From NCBI RefSeq assembly GCF_012912005.1, contig NZ_JABBEA010000021.1, positions 1 through 64,000 on the forward strand: a DNA stretch of 64,000 bases, in the 5' to 3' direction. The position numbers were made by a program, and so were the translations under genes. Numbering within the stretch: position 1 is the first letter of the stretch; each line of letters begins with the position of its first letter. This DNA is from Paenibacillus sp. SZ31. Its GTDB lineage: Bacteria; Bacillota; Bacilli; Paenibacillales; Paenibacillaceae. Positions 1 through 7,854 of this stretch are shown here, one piece after another. Below the pieces are notes generated by a model. It saw only the letters and a list, made by a program, of their open reading frames with translations, did no database searches and was not told the origin of the DNA.

Positions 1-58
1 CTCTAGCGCCGATGGTACTTGGACCGCAGGGTCCTGGGAGAGTAGGACGCCGCCAAGC
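1..58 (+). rRNA. 5S ribosomal RNA, 3' end (partial)
   Basis: The first 58 bases match the conserved 3' half of bacterial 5S rRNA, including the GATGGTACTTGGACC and GGGAGAGTAGG segments and the closing GCCAAGC. The gene begins before the window, so the 16S-23S-5S operon presumably lies upstream. A rho-independent terminator follows directly. Confidence 0.93.
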
Positions 59-63
59 AATAT

Positions 64-99
64 AAAGACACACTTGATGATATCGAGTGTGTCTTTTTT
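64..99 (+). terminator. rRNA operon terminator
   Basis: The arms AAGACACACT and AGTGTGTCTT form a near-perfect hairpin followed by a run of T. It sits just after the 5S gene and probably ends the rRNA transcript before dgk. Confidence 0.85.
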
Positions 100-171
100 A
101 TTTTATATATTGTTCGTTCCGATTTGACTTGTTTTATACATAAAATACTGGCGTTCCAATCCTTAAAGCTG

Positions 172-180
172 TGATACAAT
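172..180 (+). promoter_or_regulatory. candidate extended -10 promoter for dgk-dck
   Basis: TGATACAAT is an extended -10 (TGn plus TACAAT) about 50 bases upstream of the dgk start, between the rRNA terminator and the gene. The -35 match is weak. Prediction from motif only. Confidence 0.4.
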
Positions 181-231
181 AGGTGAGGTCTATATAGAAA
201 ACGGAAACACGCATAAGTACGAGGAGGAACA

Positions 232-864
232 GTGAACACGATGAAATCAGCCCCGTTTATTGCCGTGGAAGGTCCGATCGGAGCGGGGAAAACAACGTTG
301 GCAACGATGCTTTCCCAAGAATTGAACCTTCCGCTGGTTAAAGAAATCGTAGAAGAGAATCCATTTCTGGCTTCCTTTTATCAGGATATCGACGAGTGGA
401 GTTTCCAATTGGAAATGTTTTTTCTGTGTAATCGGTTTAAACAACTGGAAGACACGGGCGCTCATTATGTAGAGCAGAATACCCCAGTCATTTCAGACTA
501 TCATATCTATAAAAATATGATTTTTGCCGATCGTACCTTGAAGGGAACGAAGCGGGATAAATACCGTCAAATCTATCATCTGTTAACGGATGATCTGCCG
601 AAGCCCAATCTGGTTCTCTATATTGAAGCTGAACTCGATACGTTGATGTATCGCATTAACAAGCGTGGGCGTTCATTTGAGCAGGACATGGACCCAGCAT
701 ATATGGAACAACTGATCGTCGATTACAAAACAGGCATGGACTATCTGGCGAATAGCTCGAATCCGCCAGTAATCATTAAGGTCAATGCGGAGCAACTTGA
801 TTTTGTGGAACATCCTGAGCACTTCAGGCAGATTGTTAATCAGGTAAAGGAGTATATCATATGA
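232..864 (+). CDS. dgk: deoxyguanosine kinase
   Basis: Deoxynucleoside kinase of 210 aa that phosphorylates deoxyguanosine in the cytoplasm for dNTP salvage. The P-loop GPIGAGKTT lies at residues 14-22, and the sequence follows B. subtilis Dgk closely (for example DYHIYKN and HLLTDDLPKPN). The GTG start at 232 follows AGGAGG at 222-227; an ATG at 241 in the same frame (MKSAPF) is possible, but the GTG start gives the MNT beginning seen in the B. subtilis protein. The gene overlaps dck by four bases (ATGA), as in B. subtilis where dgk precedes dck, so the two are translationally coupled. The dG specificity is inferred from similarity and gene order. Confidence 0.92.
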   Translation: MNTMKSAPFIAVEGPIGAGKTTLATMLSQELNLPLVKEIVEENPFLASFYQDIDEWSFQLEMFFLCNRFKQLEDTGAHYVEQNTPVISDYHIYKNMIFADRTLKGTKRDKYRQIYHLLTDDLPKPNLVLYIEAELDTLMYRINKRGRSFEQDMDPAYMEQLIVDYKTGMDYLANSSNPPVIIKVNAEQLDFVEHPEHFRQIVNQVKEYII

Positions 865-1517
865 ATAACTATGGCATTCCAGCGAATGCATTAATTACAG
901 TAGCGGGTACGGTTGGGGTGGGCAAATCCACGTTAACCGCTGCACTTGCACAGCGTTTGAATTTCAAGACCTCTCTGGAGCAAGTGGATCACAATCCTTA
1001 TTTGGAGAAGTTCTATCATGACTTCGAGCGTTGGAGCTTTCATTTGCAGATTTATTTCCTGGCAGAGCGCTTCAAGGAACAAAAGAAGATTTTTGAACTG
1101 GGTGGCGGCTTCGTACAAGATCGTTCCATCTATGAAGATACAGGCATATTTGCACAGATGCATGCGGATCAAGGAACCATGTCTGCTACCGATTTTGAAA
1201 CATACAGCAGTTTGTTTGAAGCGATGGTGATGACACCTTATTTCCCACATCCGGATGTACTGATTTATCTGGAAGGCAGTCTGCCATCGATTTTGAGCCG
1301 CATTACGGAACGCGGACGCGAGATGGAAATTCAAACGGATCGTTCGTACTGGGAGCACATGCATGAACGCTATTCGGTATGGATTAATCAGTTTACGGCC
1401 TGCCCTGTGCTACGTTTGAACATTGATGAGTATGATGTTCATGATCCAGCATCGGTGGATGCCATTTTGGCACAGATTTCAGCTGTCATTCAGCCTTCCA
1501 AGGAAGCGCAAATATAA
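861..1517 (+). CDS. dck: deoxyadenosine/deoxycytidine kinase
   Basis: A 218-aa deoxynucleoside kinase of the same fold as the preceding gene. The P-loop is GTVGVGKST near residues 17-25. Motifs SLEQVDHNPYLEKFYHDFERW and QDRSIYEDTGIFA-type segments are nearly identical to B. subtilis Dck, which phosphorylates deoxyadenosine and deoxycytidine. It starts at the ATG overlapping the dgk stop and is followed by a strong terminator, so dgk-dck form a two-gene operon. Nothing in the sequence looks truncated. Confidence 0.92.
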   Translation: MNNYGIPANALITVAGTVGVGKSTLTAALAQRLNFKTSLEQVDHNPYLEKFYHDFERWSFHLQIYFLAERFKEQKKIFELGGGFVQDRSIYEDTGIFAQMHADQGTMSATDFETYSSLFEAMVMTPYFPHPDVLIYLEGSLPSILSRITERGREMEIQTDRSYWEHMHERYSVWINQFTACPVLRLNIDEYDVHDPASVDAILAQISAVIQPSKEAQI

Positions 1518-1538
1518 GTATAAGATGCAAGAAACGCC

Positions 1539-1584
1539 AAACATCCCTTTCACGGCTATTAGGCTGCTGGAAGGGATGTTTTTT
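1539..1584 (+). terminator. terminator of dgk-dck
   Basis: ACATCCCTT and AAGGGATGT form a stem around a loop of about 20 bases, followed by TTTTTT. It lies 22 bases after the dck stop. Confidence 0.85.
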
Positions 1585-1604
1585 ATGTACGGAGGTAATT
1601 AGGG

Positions 1605-1778
1605 ATGTCTGTAGACAAATATATAATCGTTTATCTGAGCGGATATGGAAATATACACCTAATATATCTAATCTATCATAATGAATACATCATCACGAAA
1701 AGTAGAAAATTGTTGAATAATAGGTCTTTTTGTGGTTTCATAGGAAAGGTGAATTCTGGAAAAAAAGCATATGCATGA
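1605..1778 (+). CDS. possible 57-aa small protein
   Basis: A short frame begins at ATG 1605 with GGAGG at 1591-1595 at good spacing. It encodes 57 residues, rich in Ile and Tyr in the first half and in basic residues in the second. I do not recognise a family. It ends shortly before the next gene and could be a leader peptide or simply chance. Only the ribosome binding site supports it. Confidence 0.22.
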   Translation: MSVDKYIIVYLSGYGNIHLIYLIYHNEYIITKSRKLLNNRSFCGFIGKVNSGKKAYA

Positions 1779-1797
1779 CTCAGGAGGGAAAGACAAC

Positions 1798-2280
1798 GTG
1801 GAAGAGAAACAAGGAATTAAAATCGGGATGCCGATCATTGGTGGCTTAATTGCAGCCATTCTGGGAGGCATCGTATGGGCAGCTATTGCTGCAATGACCG
1901 AGTATGAGGTAGGACTAATTGCGATTTTAATTGGAGCGCTCACAGGCTACGCGGTCGTGTTGTTCTCGAACAAACGAATTGCGACGGTACATAAAGTCAT
2001 TGCCGTACTTTTTGCGCTCGTCGGCATTTTGTTGGGGAAATATCTGACGGTGGTTTATTTTACTTCCGAACTGTTTGGTGATGTAAGCGTGATGGAACTT
2101 GTGTTTGATAGCGAGATGATCAGTGCGTTTGTGGAAACCTTCCAGGAGTATTTCAGCCAACCGATTGATTTGTTATTCATCGTGCTTGCGATTGTGTCTG
2201 CATGGCAGATTCCTGGGCGGATGGCGAGAACCAGTTTAGCTACGGATGCATCTTCATCGGATCACGCGCCAAGAGCTTAA
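1798..2280 (+). CDS. small multipass membrane protein, unknown function
   Basis: A 160-aa protein with about four hydrophobic segments (roughly residues 11-32, 37-57, 66-85 and 123-140), so it is an integral membrane protein. I chose the GTG at 1798 because AGGAGGG at 1782-1788 is correctly spaced for it; the ATG at 1771 in the same frame lies upstream of that site and has none of its own. No catalytic motif is visible. The C-terminal tail is short and Ser/Ala-rich. It appears to stand alone between two terminators. Confidence 0.7.
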   Translation: MEEKQGIKIGMPIIGGLIAAILGGIVWAAIAAMTEYEVGLIAILIGALTGYAVVLFSNKRIATVHKVIAVLFALVGILLGKYLTVVYFTSELFGDVSVMELVFDSEMISAFVETFQEYFSQPIDLLFIVLAIVSAWQIPGRMARTSLATDASSSDHAPRA

Positions 2281-2759
2281 TGGGATAGACGGTGGACGAT
2301 GGCAGCAAATGAAAAACGTAGTAAGAGCAATCTACTTTAAAAGATATTCATAAAGTACTCAGAGTGAGCAGCAGTTAGGCTTGTTCACATTGCGGCTGGA
2401 TTACTTGAAGACACAAAAGGGACGTGACGCTTGAGAGAGCGGACGTCCCTTTTGTGTATCTACTGGGCAGTAGGTGGATATCGCTCATAACGGCTGTAGT
2501 AACTCGGATCGATTCAATTTATTTAAAACATAGCCCTAGTATATATTAAGCACTTTCATAAGGTTAATTACACGAAGGAAGGTCACCACAGGAGGAAGCT
2601 TCGAATGCCCTGATGTTATTTACAGCGAATGAAGCTGATGACAAGAGATTACTTTTACCACTGCAGATTGAGGTCTAAGTTCCAGACTATTCTTTACAGT
2701 GCACATCTGACGGCAATGAGCGTCGAATAATACTGTGTGTGGTTGAAGACAAGTCTAAA
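2281..2759. other. intergenic stretch without a recognised gene
   Basis: Apart from the inverted repeat at 2411-2457 I see no supported gene. A good ribosome binding site (AGGAGG near 2590) is followed by ATG CCC TGA, so it opens no useful frame. No riboswitch or T-box core motif was found. Confidence 0.6.
2411..2457. terminator. bidirectional terminator hairpin
   Basis: ACACAAAAGGGACGT and ACGTCCCTTTTGTGT are perfect 15-base inverted arms around a 17-base loop. The A/T-rich outer ends suit termination from either side. It follows the membrane-protein gene by about 130 bases. Confidence 0.7.
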
Positions 2760-3503
2760 TTATTTGTTTTGATCAGCAAATATAGCCATGGCATCTCTCA
2801 TAAATACTGCCAAACCATCGCCAAACTGGTCAATATTGTGTGTGAAGCGTTTATCGTCCACGTACATCTGACCTAGTCCTCTGAAGGCTTCAGGTGAGTA
2901 GCTTCCCATCTGGTTCAGCAAGGTGAACCATTCTTGAATAGCGGCCTGTGCCTCGGCAGATGCTGGTTCTGTGTGACGAAGTACGGCCAGACGTTTGTAG
3001 ATTTCGTTCATTTGTCCGGATAGAGCCTTGTGCTCTGTGTTTAATTTACTGTTCAGCTTCTGGTTTGCCTGATCGACGGCATGGTCTCCCCAGCGCTCCC
3101 GCGCTTCCTGTTCAAATGGATTTTGGCTAAAATCAAATCCTTCGAATTGTTCTTTGGCTGTCATTTTAATCTCTCCTCTCACGTGTAAAACCGTTCTATC
3201 GATGGTAGCAATCATTTGGTCCAAGTGTTGTCGCTTCTCCAATAAAATAAGTCGATGCATGTTTAGTGCTTCTTCTGGATTGAAGGAGGGGTTGGTTATA
3301 ATGTTTTTGATCTCCTTCAGAGAGAAGTCGAGTTCCTTGAAAAATAATATCTGCTGCAACCGTTCCAGGTTGGCATCTGAATATAATCGATACCCGGCAG
3401 AAGTCACTTCGTCCGGGGTTAATAGTCTGATCTCATCATAGTGATGCAGTGTGCGCACACTGATCGAGGCGAGTTCGGCAACTTCTTTTACTTTCATAGC
3501 CAT
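2760..3503 (-). CDS. MerR family regulator with TipA-type ligand domain
   Basis: A 247-aa regulator. The N-terminal MerR winged helix (residues 1-70, with KVKEVAELASISVRTLHHYD) is followed by a dimerisation coiled coil and a C-terminal TipAS-like domain (about 140-245). TipAS domains bind thiopeptide or other hydrophobic drugs. I chose the ATG at 3503 because AAGGAGG lies just upstream in the mRNA; the longer frame (start near 3542) runs back into the promoter. The promoter has the 19-base spacer and central dyad that MerR proteins act on, so autoregulation is likely. The inducer is unknown. Confidence 0.85.
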   Translation of the reverse strand: MAMKVKEVAELASISVRTLHHYDEIRLLTPDEVTSAGYRLYSDANLERLQQILFFKELDFSLKEIKNIITNPSFNPEEALNMHRLILLEKRQHLDQMIATIDRTVLHVRGEIKMTAKEQFEGFDFSQNPFEQEARERWGDHAVDQANQKLNSKLNTEHKALSGQMNEIYKRLAVLRHTEPASAEAQAAIQEWFTLLNQMGSYSPEAFRGLGQMYVDDKRFTHNIDQFGDGLAVFMRDAMAIFADQNK

Positions 3504-3527
3504 GTGAGAAACCTCCTTACAACATCG

Positions 3528-3558
3528 ATTGTACAGTGTCACGTTACGTGAGAGTCAA
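3528..3558 (-). promoter_or_regulatory. MerR-type promoter with 19-bp spacer and operator
   Basis: On the minus strand the order is TTGACT, a 19-base spacer, then TACAAT. The spacer contains the perfect palindrome TCACGTAACGTGA (3539-3551). A long spacer carrying a central dyad is the hallmark of MerR-family promoters, which the regulator twists into an active form. Confidence 0.82.
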
Positions 3559-3569
3559 CAGTTGAAAAT

Positions 3570-3605
3570 AAAAAAACAAGATGCGAGCATGAAGGCTGCA
3601 TCTTG
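3570..3605 (-). terminator. terminator for the leftward thiamine operon
   Basis: Read on the minus strand, CAAGATGC and GCATCTTG form a stem followed by TTTTTTT. It lies about 220 bases beyond the thiE stop and just before the MerR promoter. Confidence 0.7.
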
Positions 3606-3825
3606 ATTATGGATTGATGACTGGATGTGAATAGGTGTGAATAGATATGATGAAATTATTGTATCATTCAGTCACTGTAGGGAGCGGATGCGCTTCTGAG
3701 TCGAAGACATAGACTGCCGCGCCGCAGGGGAGAGGCTCCTCTGTTATGGAGAGGAGAGCGAGCGTTTATGGGCCGCACCATGTAATCGGTGCAGCCCACG
3801 GGGCTGGCAGTGCAGGGAAGCATGG

Positions 3826-4491
3826 CTACGCCTGCACCCCACGCACTGCCGCAGCGAACTGCGCAGCCGCTGCGCGCACGTCGGCCGCGCCCGCGATGGC
3901 GGAGATGACGGCTACGCCGTCTGCTCCAGCCGCCATCACGGCGGCCGTGGTATCGGGCGTAATGCCGCCGATACCCACAATCGGAACTGCGATGCCTGCG
4001 GCGCGCAGTTCCGCTACCCCTGCGGGGCCCAGCACAGCGTGGGCATCCGCTTTGGAGCGCGTCGGGTACATGGGCCCGACGCCAAGGTAGTCGGCGCCCG
4101 CCTGCACGGCACGGCGCGCCTCATCCACGGAGTGGGCGGATACGCCAAGCATCCGCCCATCTCCAATGCGGGCGCGTACTAGTGCCGCGTCCGCATCATC
4201 CTGGCCGACATGCACGCCGTCGGCCTCCACCGCTACAGCCAGCTCCACATCATCGTTCACGATGAACGGGACCCCGTGCTGGCTGCATACCTCGCGAAGC
4301 CGCATCGCAAGCTTGATGCGAGCTTCGCCAACCAGGGCGCCAGTTCCCTTTTCCCGGAACTGGAACAGCGTGATGCCGCCAGCAATGGCTTGGCGCAGCA
4401 CTTCCACAGGGTCTTGCGTTATATTGACGCTGCCCATCACCAAATACACCTGCATCGCGCGTCGTACCGCTTCTGCATCCCAAGGGCGCAT
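3826..4491 (-). CDS. thiE: thiamine-phosphate synthase
   Basis: A 221-aa TIM-barrel enzyme joining HMP-PP and thiazole phosphate into thiamine phosphate. Recognisable ThiE motifs are LFQFREKG near residue 40, FIVNDDVELA, DGVHVGQDD, GVSAHSVDEA, YLGVGPMYPT and VGIGGI. The TAATG junction overlaps its start with the thiD stop, so the two are coupled. Its base composition is odd: G/C makes up 47 of 60 bases at 3841-3900, far above the neighbouring thiD, yet the reading frame is intact. The stretch between its stop and the terminator is also GC-rich, so the change extends past the gene. Confidence 0.93.
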   Translation of the reverse strand: MRPWDAEAVRRAMQVYLVMGSVNITQDPVEVLRQAIAGGITLFQFREKGTGALVGEARIKLAMRLREVCSQHGVPFIVNDDVELAVAVEADGVHVGQDDADAALVRARIGDGRMLGVSAHSVDEARRAVQAGADYLGVGPMYPTRSKADAHAVLGPAGVAELRAAGIAVPIVGIGGITPDTTAAVMAAGADGVAVISAIAGAADVRAAAAQFAAAVRGVQA

Positions 4492-5303
4492 TACTGCTCA
4501 CCCCGCTGTCTGCGCTGATACGCAAAATGATTAGTTGGCCCATGTCCGGCCCCAATCCCCAGCTCATCTTCGATGGCTGCCTGAATGAATGCTCGCGCGG
4601 TCGTAACGGCAGCCAGAACAGGTGAACCCTTGGCTAACTCTGCGGTGATCGCAGCAGAGTATGTACAACCTGTTCCGTGCGTATGACGTGTTACCACACG
4701 AACATTCTCCAGATAATGAAAAGACTGTCCATCGTAGAGCACATCCACGATCATGCCACTTCCTTCATCATGACCACCTTTGACCAAAGCATACGTTGAG
4801 CCCATCTGTACAATCCGTCTTGCAGCTTCTTCCCGCTGGCTCAGATTGGTGATAGACATCCCGGTAAGCAGTTCCGCTTCCGGAATATTGGGTGTTGTGA
4901 TCAGGGCATGGGGCAACAGCTCCGTAACCAGCGCCTGTACAGCTTCCTGCTGGAGAAGGGGGGCGCCACCTTTGGCTACCATCACAGGGTCGATGACCAG
5001 ATTTGACCAACGGTATTGCTGCCATTTCTCAGCCACTAGACGAATAATCTCGGCACTATATAACATGCCGGTCTTCGTAGCGGTTGGTTGAAAGTCTTCG
5101 CCGGTCGAGTCCAATTGCTGGGCAATGCCATCGTAAGGGATAGGAAAAACGCCCTGCACACCTGTTGTATTTTGGGCAGCAATAGCGGTGATAACGGTCA
5201 TGCCGTATACCCCAAGTTCTTGGAATGTTTTCAGATCGGCCTGAATTCCTGCGCCGCCCCCGTTATCGGAGCCTGCAATGGTTAGCGCTTGAGCAATACT
5301 CAT
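4491..5303 (-). CDS. thiD: hydroxymethylpyrimidine / phosphomethylpyrimidine kinase
   Basis: A 270-aa ribokinase-family kinase that phosphorylates HMP and HMP-P, giving the pyrimidine substrate for ThiE. It shows the typical N-terminus ALTIAGSDNGGGAGIQADLKTF, the central VIDPVMVAKGG, and the C-terminal anion-hole motif HGTGC. The start ATG overlaps the thiM stop (ATGA), with GGAGGTG upstream. It sits in the middle of the thiM-thiD-thiE set, which lets the cell use imported or recycled pyrimidine and thiazole moieties. Confidence 0.94.
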   Translation of the reverse strand: MSIAQALTIAGSDNGGGAGIQADLKTFQELGVYGMTVITAIAAQNTTGVQGVFPIPYDGIAQQLDSTGEDFQPTATKTGMLYSAEIIRLVAEKWQQYRWSNLVIDPVMVAKGGAPLLQQEAVQALVTELLPHALITTPNIPEAELLTGMSITNLSQREEAARRIVQMGSTYALVKGGHDEGSGMIVDVLYDGQSFHYLENVRVVTRHTHGTGCTYSAAITAELAKGSPVLAAVTTARAFIQAAIEDELGIGAGHGPTNHFAYQRRQRGEQ

Positions 5304-6112
5304 ACTGCACCTCCACGGATCTGACAGATCTGTGAGCGTTCTGCCAAGAGGTCGGGTGTTACTTGTGCCAGTTGATTCAACAATTCAATCTGGAAGCTGC
5401 CCGGCCCCTGATGAGTTGTCCGCTCTGCCGCCAGTTCAGCTGCTACACCATAAAACGCGAGCGCTTCAACAACACTGCCTAGAAGATCGGCTCCTGATTC
5501 CGCTATGGCTGTAAAAGCACCAATCACCGAACTGAGTAGACAGCCAGCACCTGTGACCTGAGTGAGCAGGGCATGACCATTACTCGTGAGGAATGTGGAT
5601 TGTCCATCAGTAATGATATCTTCTTTTCCGGTAATGACCACGACACAGCCAAGTTGTTGTGCTGCCCGCTCCGCAATGCCGATTCGGTCGCCCTCACCTG
5701 ATCCTGCATCCACACCTTTGATACTCCAACTCTCACCGATGACATTAGCGACCTCCGCCACATTGCCGCGCAGTACTGTGAGACGAAGTTCACGAACGAG
5801 CATCTGCACGGTTTCCGTGCGATATGTGGTTGCGCCAGCTCCAACCGGATCAAGCACCACATGCACATGATGCGCATTAGCCGATTGGCCTGCCAGACGG
5901 ATCGCCTGAACGACTTTGTCATCGAGAGTACCAATGTTGAGTACTACAGCTCCTGACATCTTGGCGACATCAGCGACCTCTTCATGAGCATAGGCCATAA
6001 AAGGGGACGCACCTAGTGCAAGCAGGCCATTGGCTGTGAAGGGAGCCACGACAAGGTTGGTGATATTGTGTACCAGCGGATTTTGCATACGAACACGTTC
6101 CAGATAAGACAT
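5300..6112 (-). CDS. thiM: hydroxyethylthiazole kinase
   Basis: A 270-aa kinase for salvage of 4-methyl-5-(2-hydroxyethyl)thiazole. Family features are VHNITNLVVAPFTANGLLALGASP near the N-terminus, VLDPVGAGAT, and TGAGC near the C-terminus. An AAGGAGG-like site precedes the ATG at 6112. It is the first gene of the ThiM-ThiD-ThiE salvage trio. It is separated from thiY by about 500 bases, so it may use its own promoter as well as read-through from the TPP-controlled transcript. Confidence 0.93.
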   Translation of the reverse strand: MSYLERVRMQNPLVHNITNLVVAPFTANGLLALGASPFMAYAHEEVADVAKMSGAVVLNIGTLDDKVVQAIRLAGQSANAHHVHVVLDPVGAGATTYRTETVQMLVRELRLTVLRGNVAEVANVIGESWSIKGVDAGSGEGDRIGIAERAAQQLGCVVVITGKEDIITDGQSTFLTSNGHALLTQVTGAGCLLSSVIGAFTAIAESGADLLGSVVEALAFYGVAAELAAERTTHQGPGSFQIELLNQLAQVTPDLLAERSQICQIRGGAV

Positions 6113-6618
6113 ATAATTTCCTCCTTGTTATGAAGTAACCCCATCGGTAGAAGAGCAGTATGAAGGGTCACTCAGCAGATAATAGGATATGAGTCTCCTT
6201 GTTGAGTTAAGGGCGCAGAGTCTAACAACAGCCAGATGCAGTAATGCGGGAAAAGCAGAAACGTAAAATCTAAATCAATTTCATAACTCACTAAAAATGG
6301 ATTGTTGGAACTGGATATGGACAAATTGAATCATTCTGATCGATATCTAGCGAAACAGTAAAAAACGAAACGATACAAAATACAGAAAGTGAACAGAGTG
6401 AATTTCTCCAAACTCAGGCAAGAGATAATGTAATGGATGTTAGCATCCAACCAGTGTCTTGAAGAAGTCCAGGCTGGTCGATACCCAACTGATTGGGGCA
6501 CGACTGGTCAGACGATGTTTCTTAAGAACACAGGACGTCTTATTTGGCTGTCAGGTCCTCCTTTTGAAATGTAAGGAACTTCAGTCACTTTGTCTTGATT
6601 GCCTTTGCACGCCTTTAC
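6113..6618. other. gap between thiY and thiM
   Basis: About 500 bases with no supported gene. I looked for a second TPP riboswitch (CTGAGA and CTGATCTGG cores) on the minus strand and found none. The stretch holds a 22-base sequence at 6567-6588 that resembles the ends of the inverted-repeat element at 60044-60147. Confidence 0.55.
6567..6588. repeat. single end of a dispersed inverted-repeat element
   Basis: AAATGTAAGGAACTTCAG and the following bases closely match both arms of the element at 60044-60147. No opposite arm is visible nearby, so this may be a half or decayed copy. Confidence 0.4.
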
Positions 6619-7692
6619 TTACTCTCCTTGCAGAGTAATAAAAGCATCCTCGGCTTTCACCGATTCAGGAATCAAATCCTTTTCAACGAGCCATGTACGT
6701 ACATTTTCCCACGATTCCATTTCCTGCCGGCCAAACGGTTGATCTTGTTCATTCATGAGTGGCAGTAAAATAGCCAGGCTTTTGGTTTCGATCTCCGGGT
6801 CAAGCGGTGATGTTTCATTCTCATGAGCGAGCAGAATACTCAAGGCTTCTTCTGGATGCTCCGTTACATATTTCTGTCCTTCCTGGATCGCTTTGACGAA
6901 CCGGGTAAGCTGATCTTTTTTTGCTTCAATGCCAGCTTCACTCGCGGTCAGAACCAATTCATAATAATCAGGCACACCATACTCGACGGGGTTAATTGAT
7001 TTCATGGCATGTCCTTCTTTCTCCAAAATCAATTGTTCATGGTTAATAAAACCACCCATAATTGCATCCGCCTGTCCGGAAGCCAGCGAAGGAATCAGAT
7101 CGAACCCAACGTCGACCAGATTCATGTTGTCGGGATTGCCGCCATCGTGGCTGATCATCGTACGTACCATCGCTTCGTACAGAGGAATGGAGGAATAGCC
7201 GACAGTTTTTCCTTCAAGATCTTTAGGTGAACTCACGCTGCCATTCGCTTCGGTCAGCAGATGCACAAGTGGGTGCCGAACAACAGCAGCAATGGAACGT
7301 ACAGGAATGTTCTCCCCACGAGCTAGCAAAATTTGGGGCTGGTAGCTTAGGGCCAGATCAATTTTTCCGGCAGCAACAAGTTTGAGTGAATCATTGGTAT
7401 CCGCAGGCATCTGAATTTCAACATCCAGACCTTGGTCTGCAAAGTATCCTTTTTCCTGAGCAACATAGATGAAGGAGTGTACTGCATTCGGGTACCAGTC
7501 GAGCATGATGGACAGTTTATCTTTGGTGTCTGATTCTGGATCAGTTACAGACGAATTTTTTTGCTGTGCATTGGATGCTGAATCTGTTGTTGGCGTATTT
7601 TGGCTAGTGTCTGTGGTGCTGCATCCGCTAATGACCAGCAACAGGCTTATGAGCATGATGGGAAGCAGGGAGTATATGCGCTTGGTGTTCAT
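6619..7692 (-). CDS. thiY: ABC transporter substrate-binding lipoprotein, pyrimidine (thiamine precursor) type
   Basis: A 357-aa lipoprotein of the NMT1/THI5-like family. The signal peptide ends at the lipobox ISGC (Cys about residue 24), followed by a Ser/Thr/Asn-rich linker. The fold begins with KLSIMLDWYPNAVHSFIYVAQEKGYFADQG, typical of ThiY/HMP-precursor receptors. In B. subtilis ThiY binds formylaminopyrimidine; the exact ligand here is inferred. It follows the permease gene with a 160-base gap, unusual in an ABC operon, so it may have extra regulation. It belongs to the unit headed by the TPP riboswitch at 9611-9694. Confidence 0.87.
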   Translation of the reverse strand: MNTKRIYSLLPIMLISLLLVISGCSTTDTSQNTPTTDSASNAQQKNSSVTDPESDTKDKLSIMLDWYPNAVHSFIYVAQEKGYFADQGLDVEIQMPADTNDSLKLVAAGKIDLALSYQPQILLARGENIPVRSIAAVVRHPLVHLLTEANGSVSSPKDLEGKTVGYSSIPLYEAMVRTMISHDGGNPDNMNLVDVGFDLIPSLASGQADAIMGGFINHEQLILEKEGHAMKSINPVEYGVPDYYELVLTASEAGIEAKKDQLTRFVKAIQEGQKYVTEHPEEALSILLAHENETSPLDPEIETKSLAILLPLMNEQDQPFGRQEMESWENVRTWLVEKDLIPESVKAEDAFITLQGE

Positions 7693-7854
7693 AATTGAAG
7701 TTCCTCATTTCATCGTTTTAATTTGTAGAAAATGGACAGCAGCATGTTAACGGACAATGTAACAATGTACTGATTAAAGTTTGCTGCTGAAATTGTACAT
7801 AAGTATGTTTTAGAAACCGTAATTCCTATACTTAAATCAAGTTTCTTTCGAAGA

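Noticed and set aside
3746..4534. Plus-strand ORFs opposite thiE
   Set aside because: These arise from the high GC content of thiE; they have no recognisable domain and thiE is unambiguous.
6113..6618. Second TPP riboswitch before thiM
   Set aside because: The CTGAGA and CTGATCTGG cores are absent on the minus strand.
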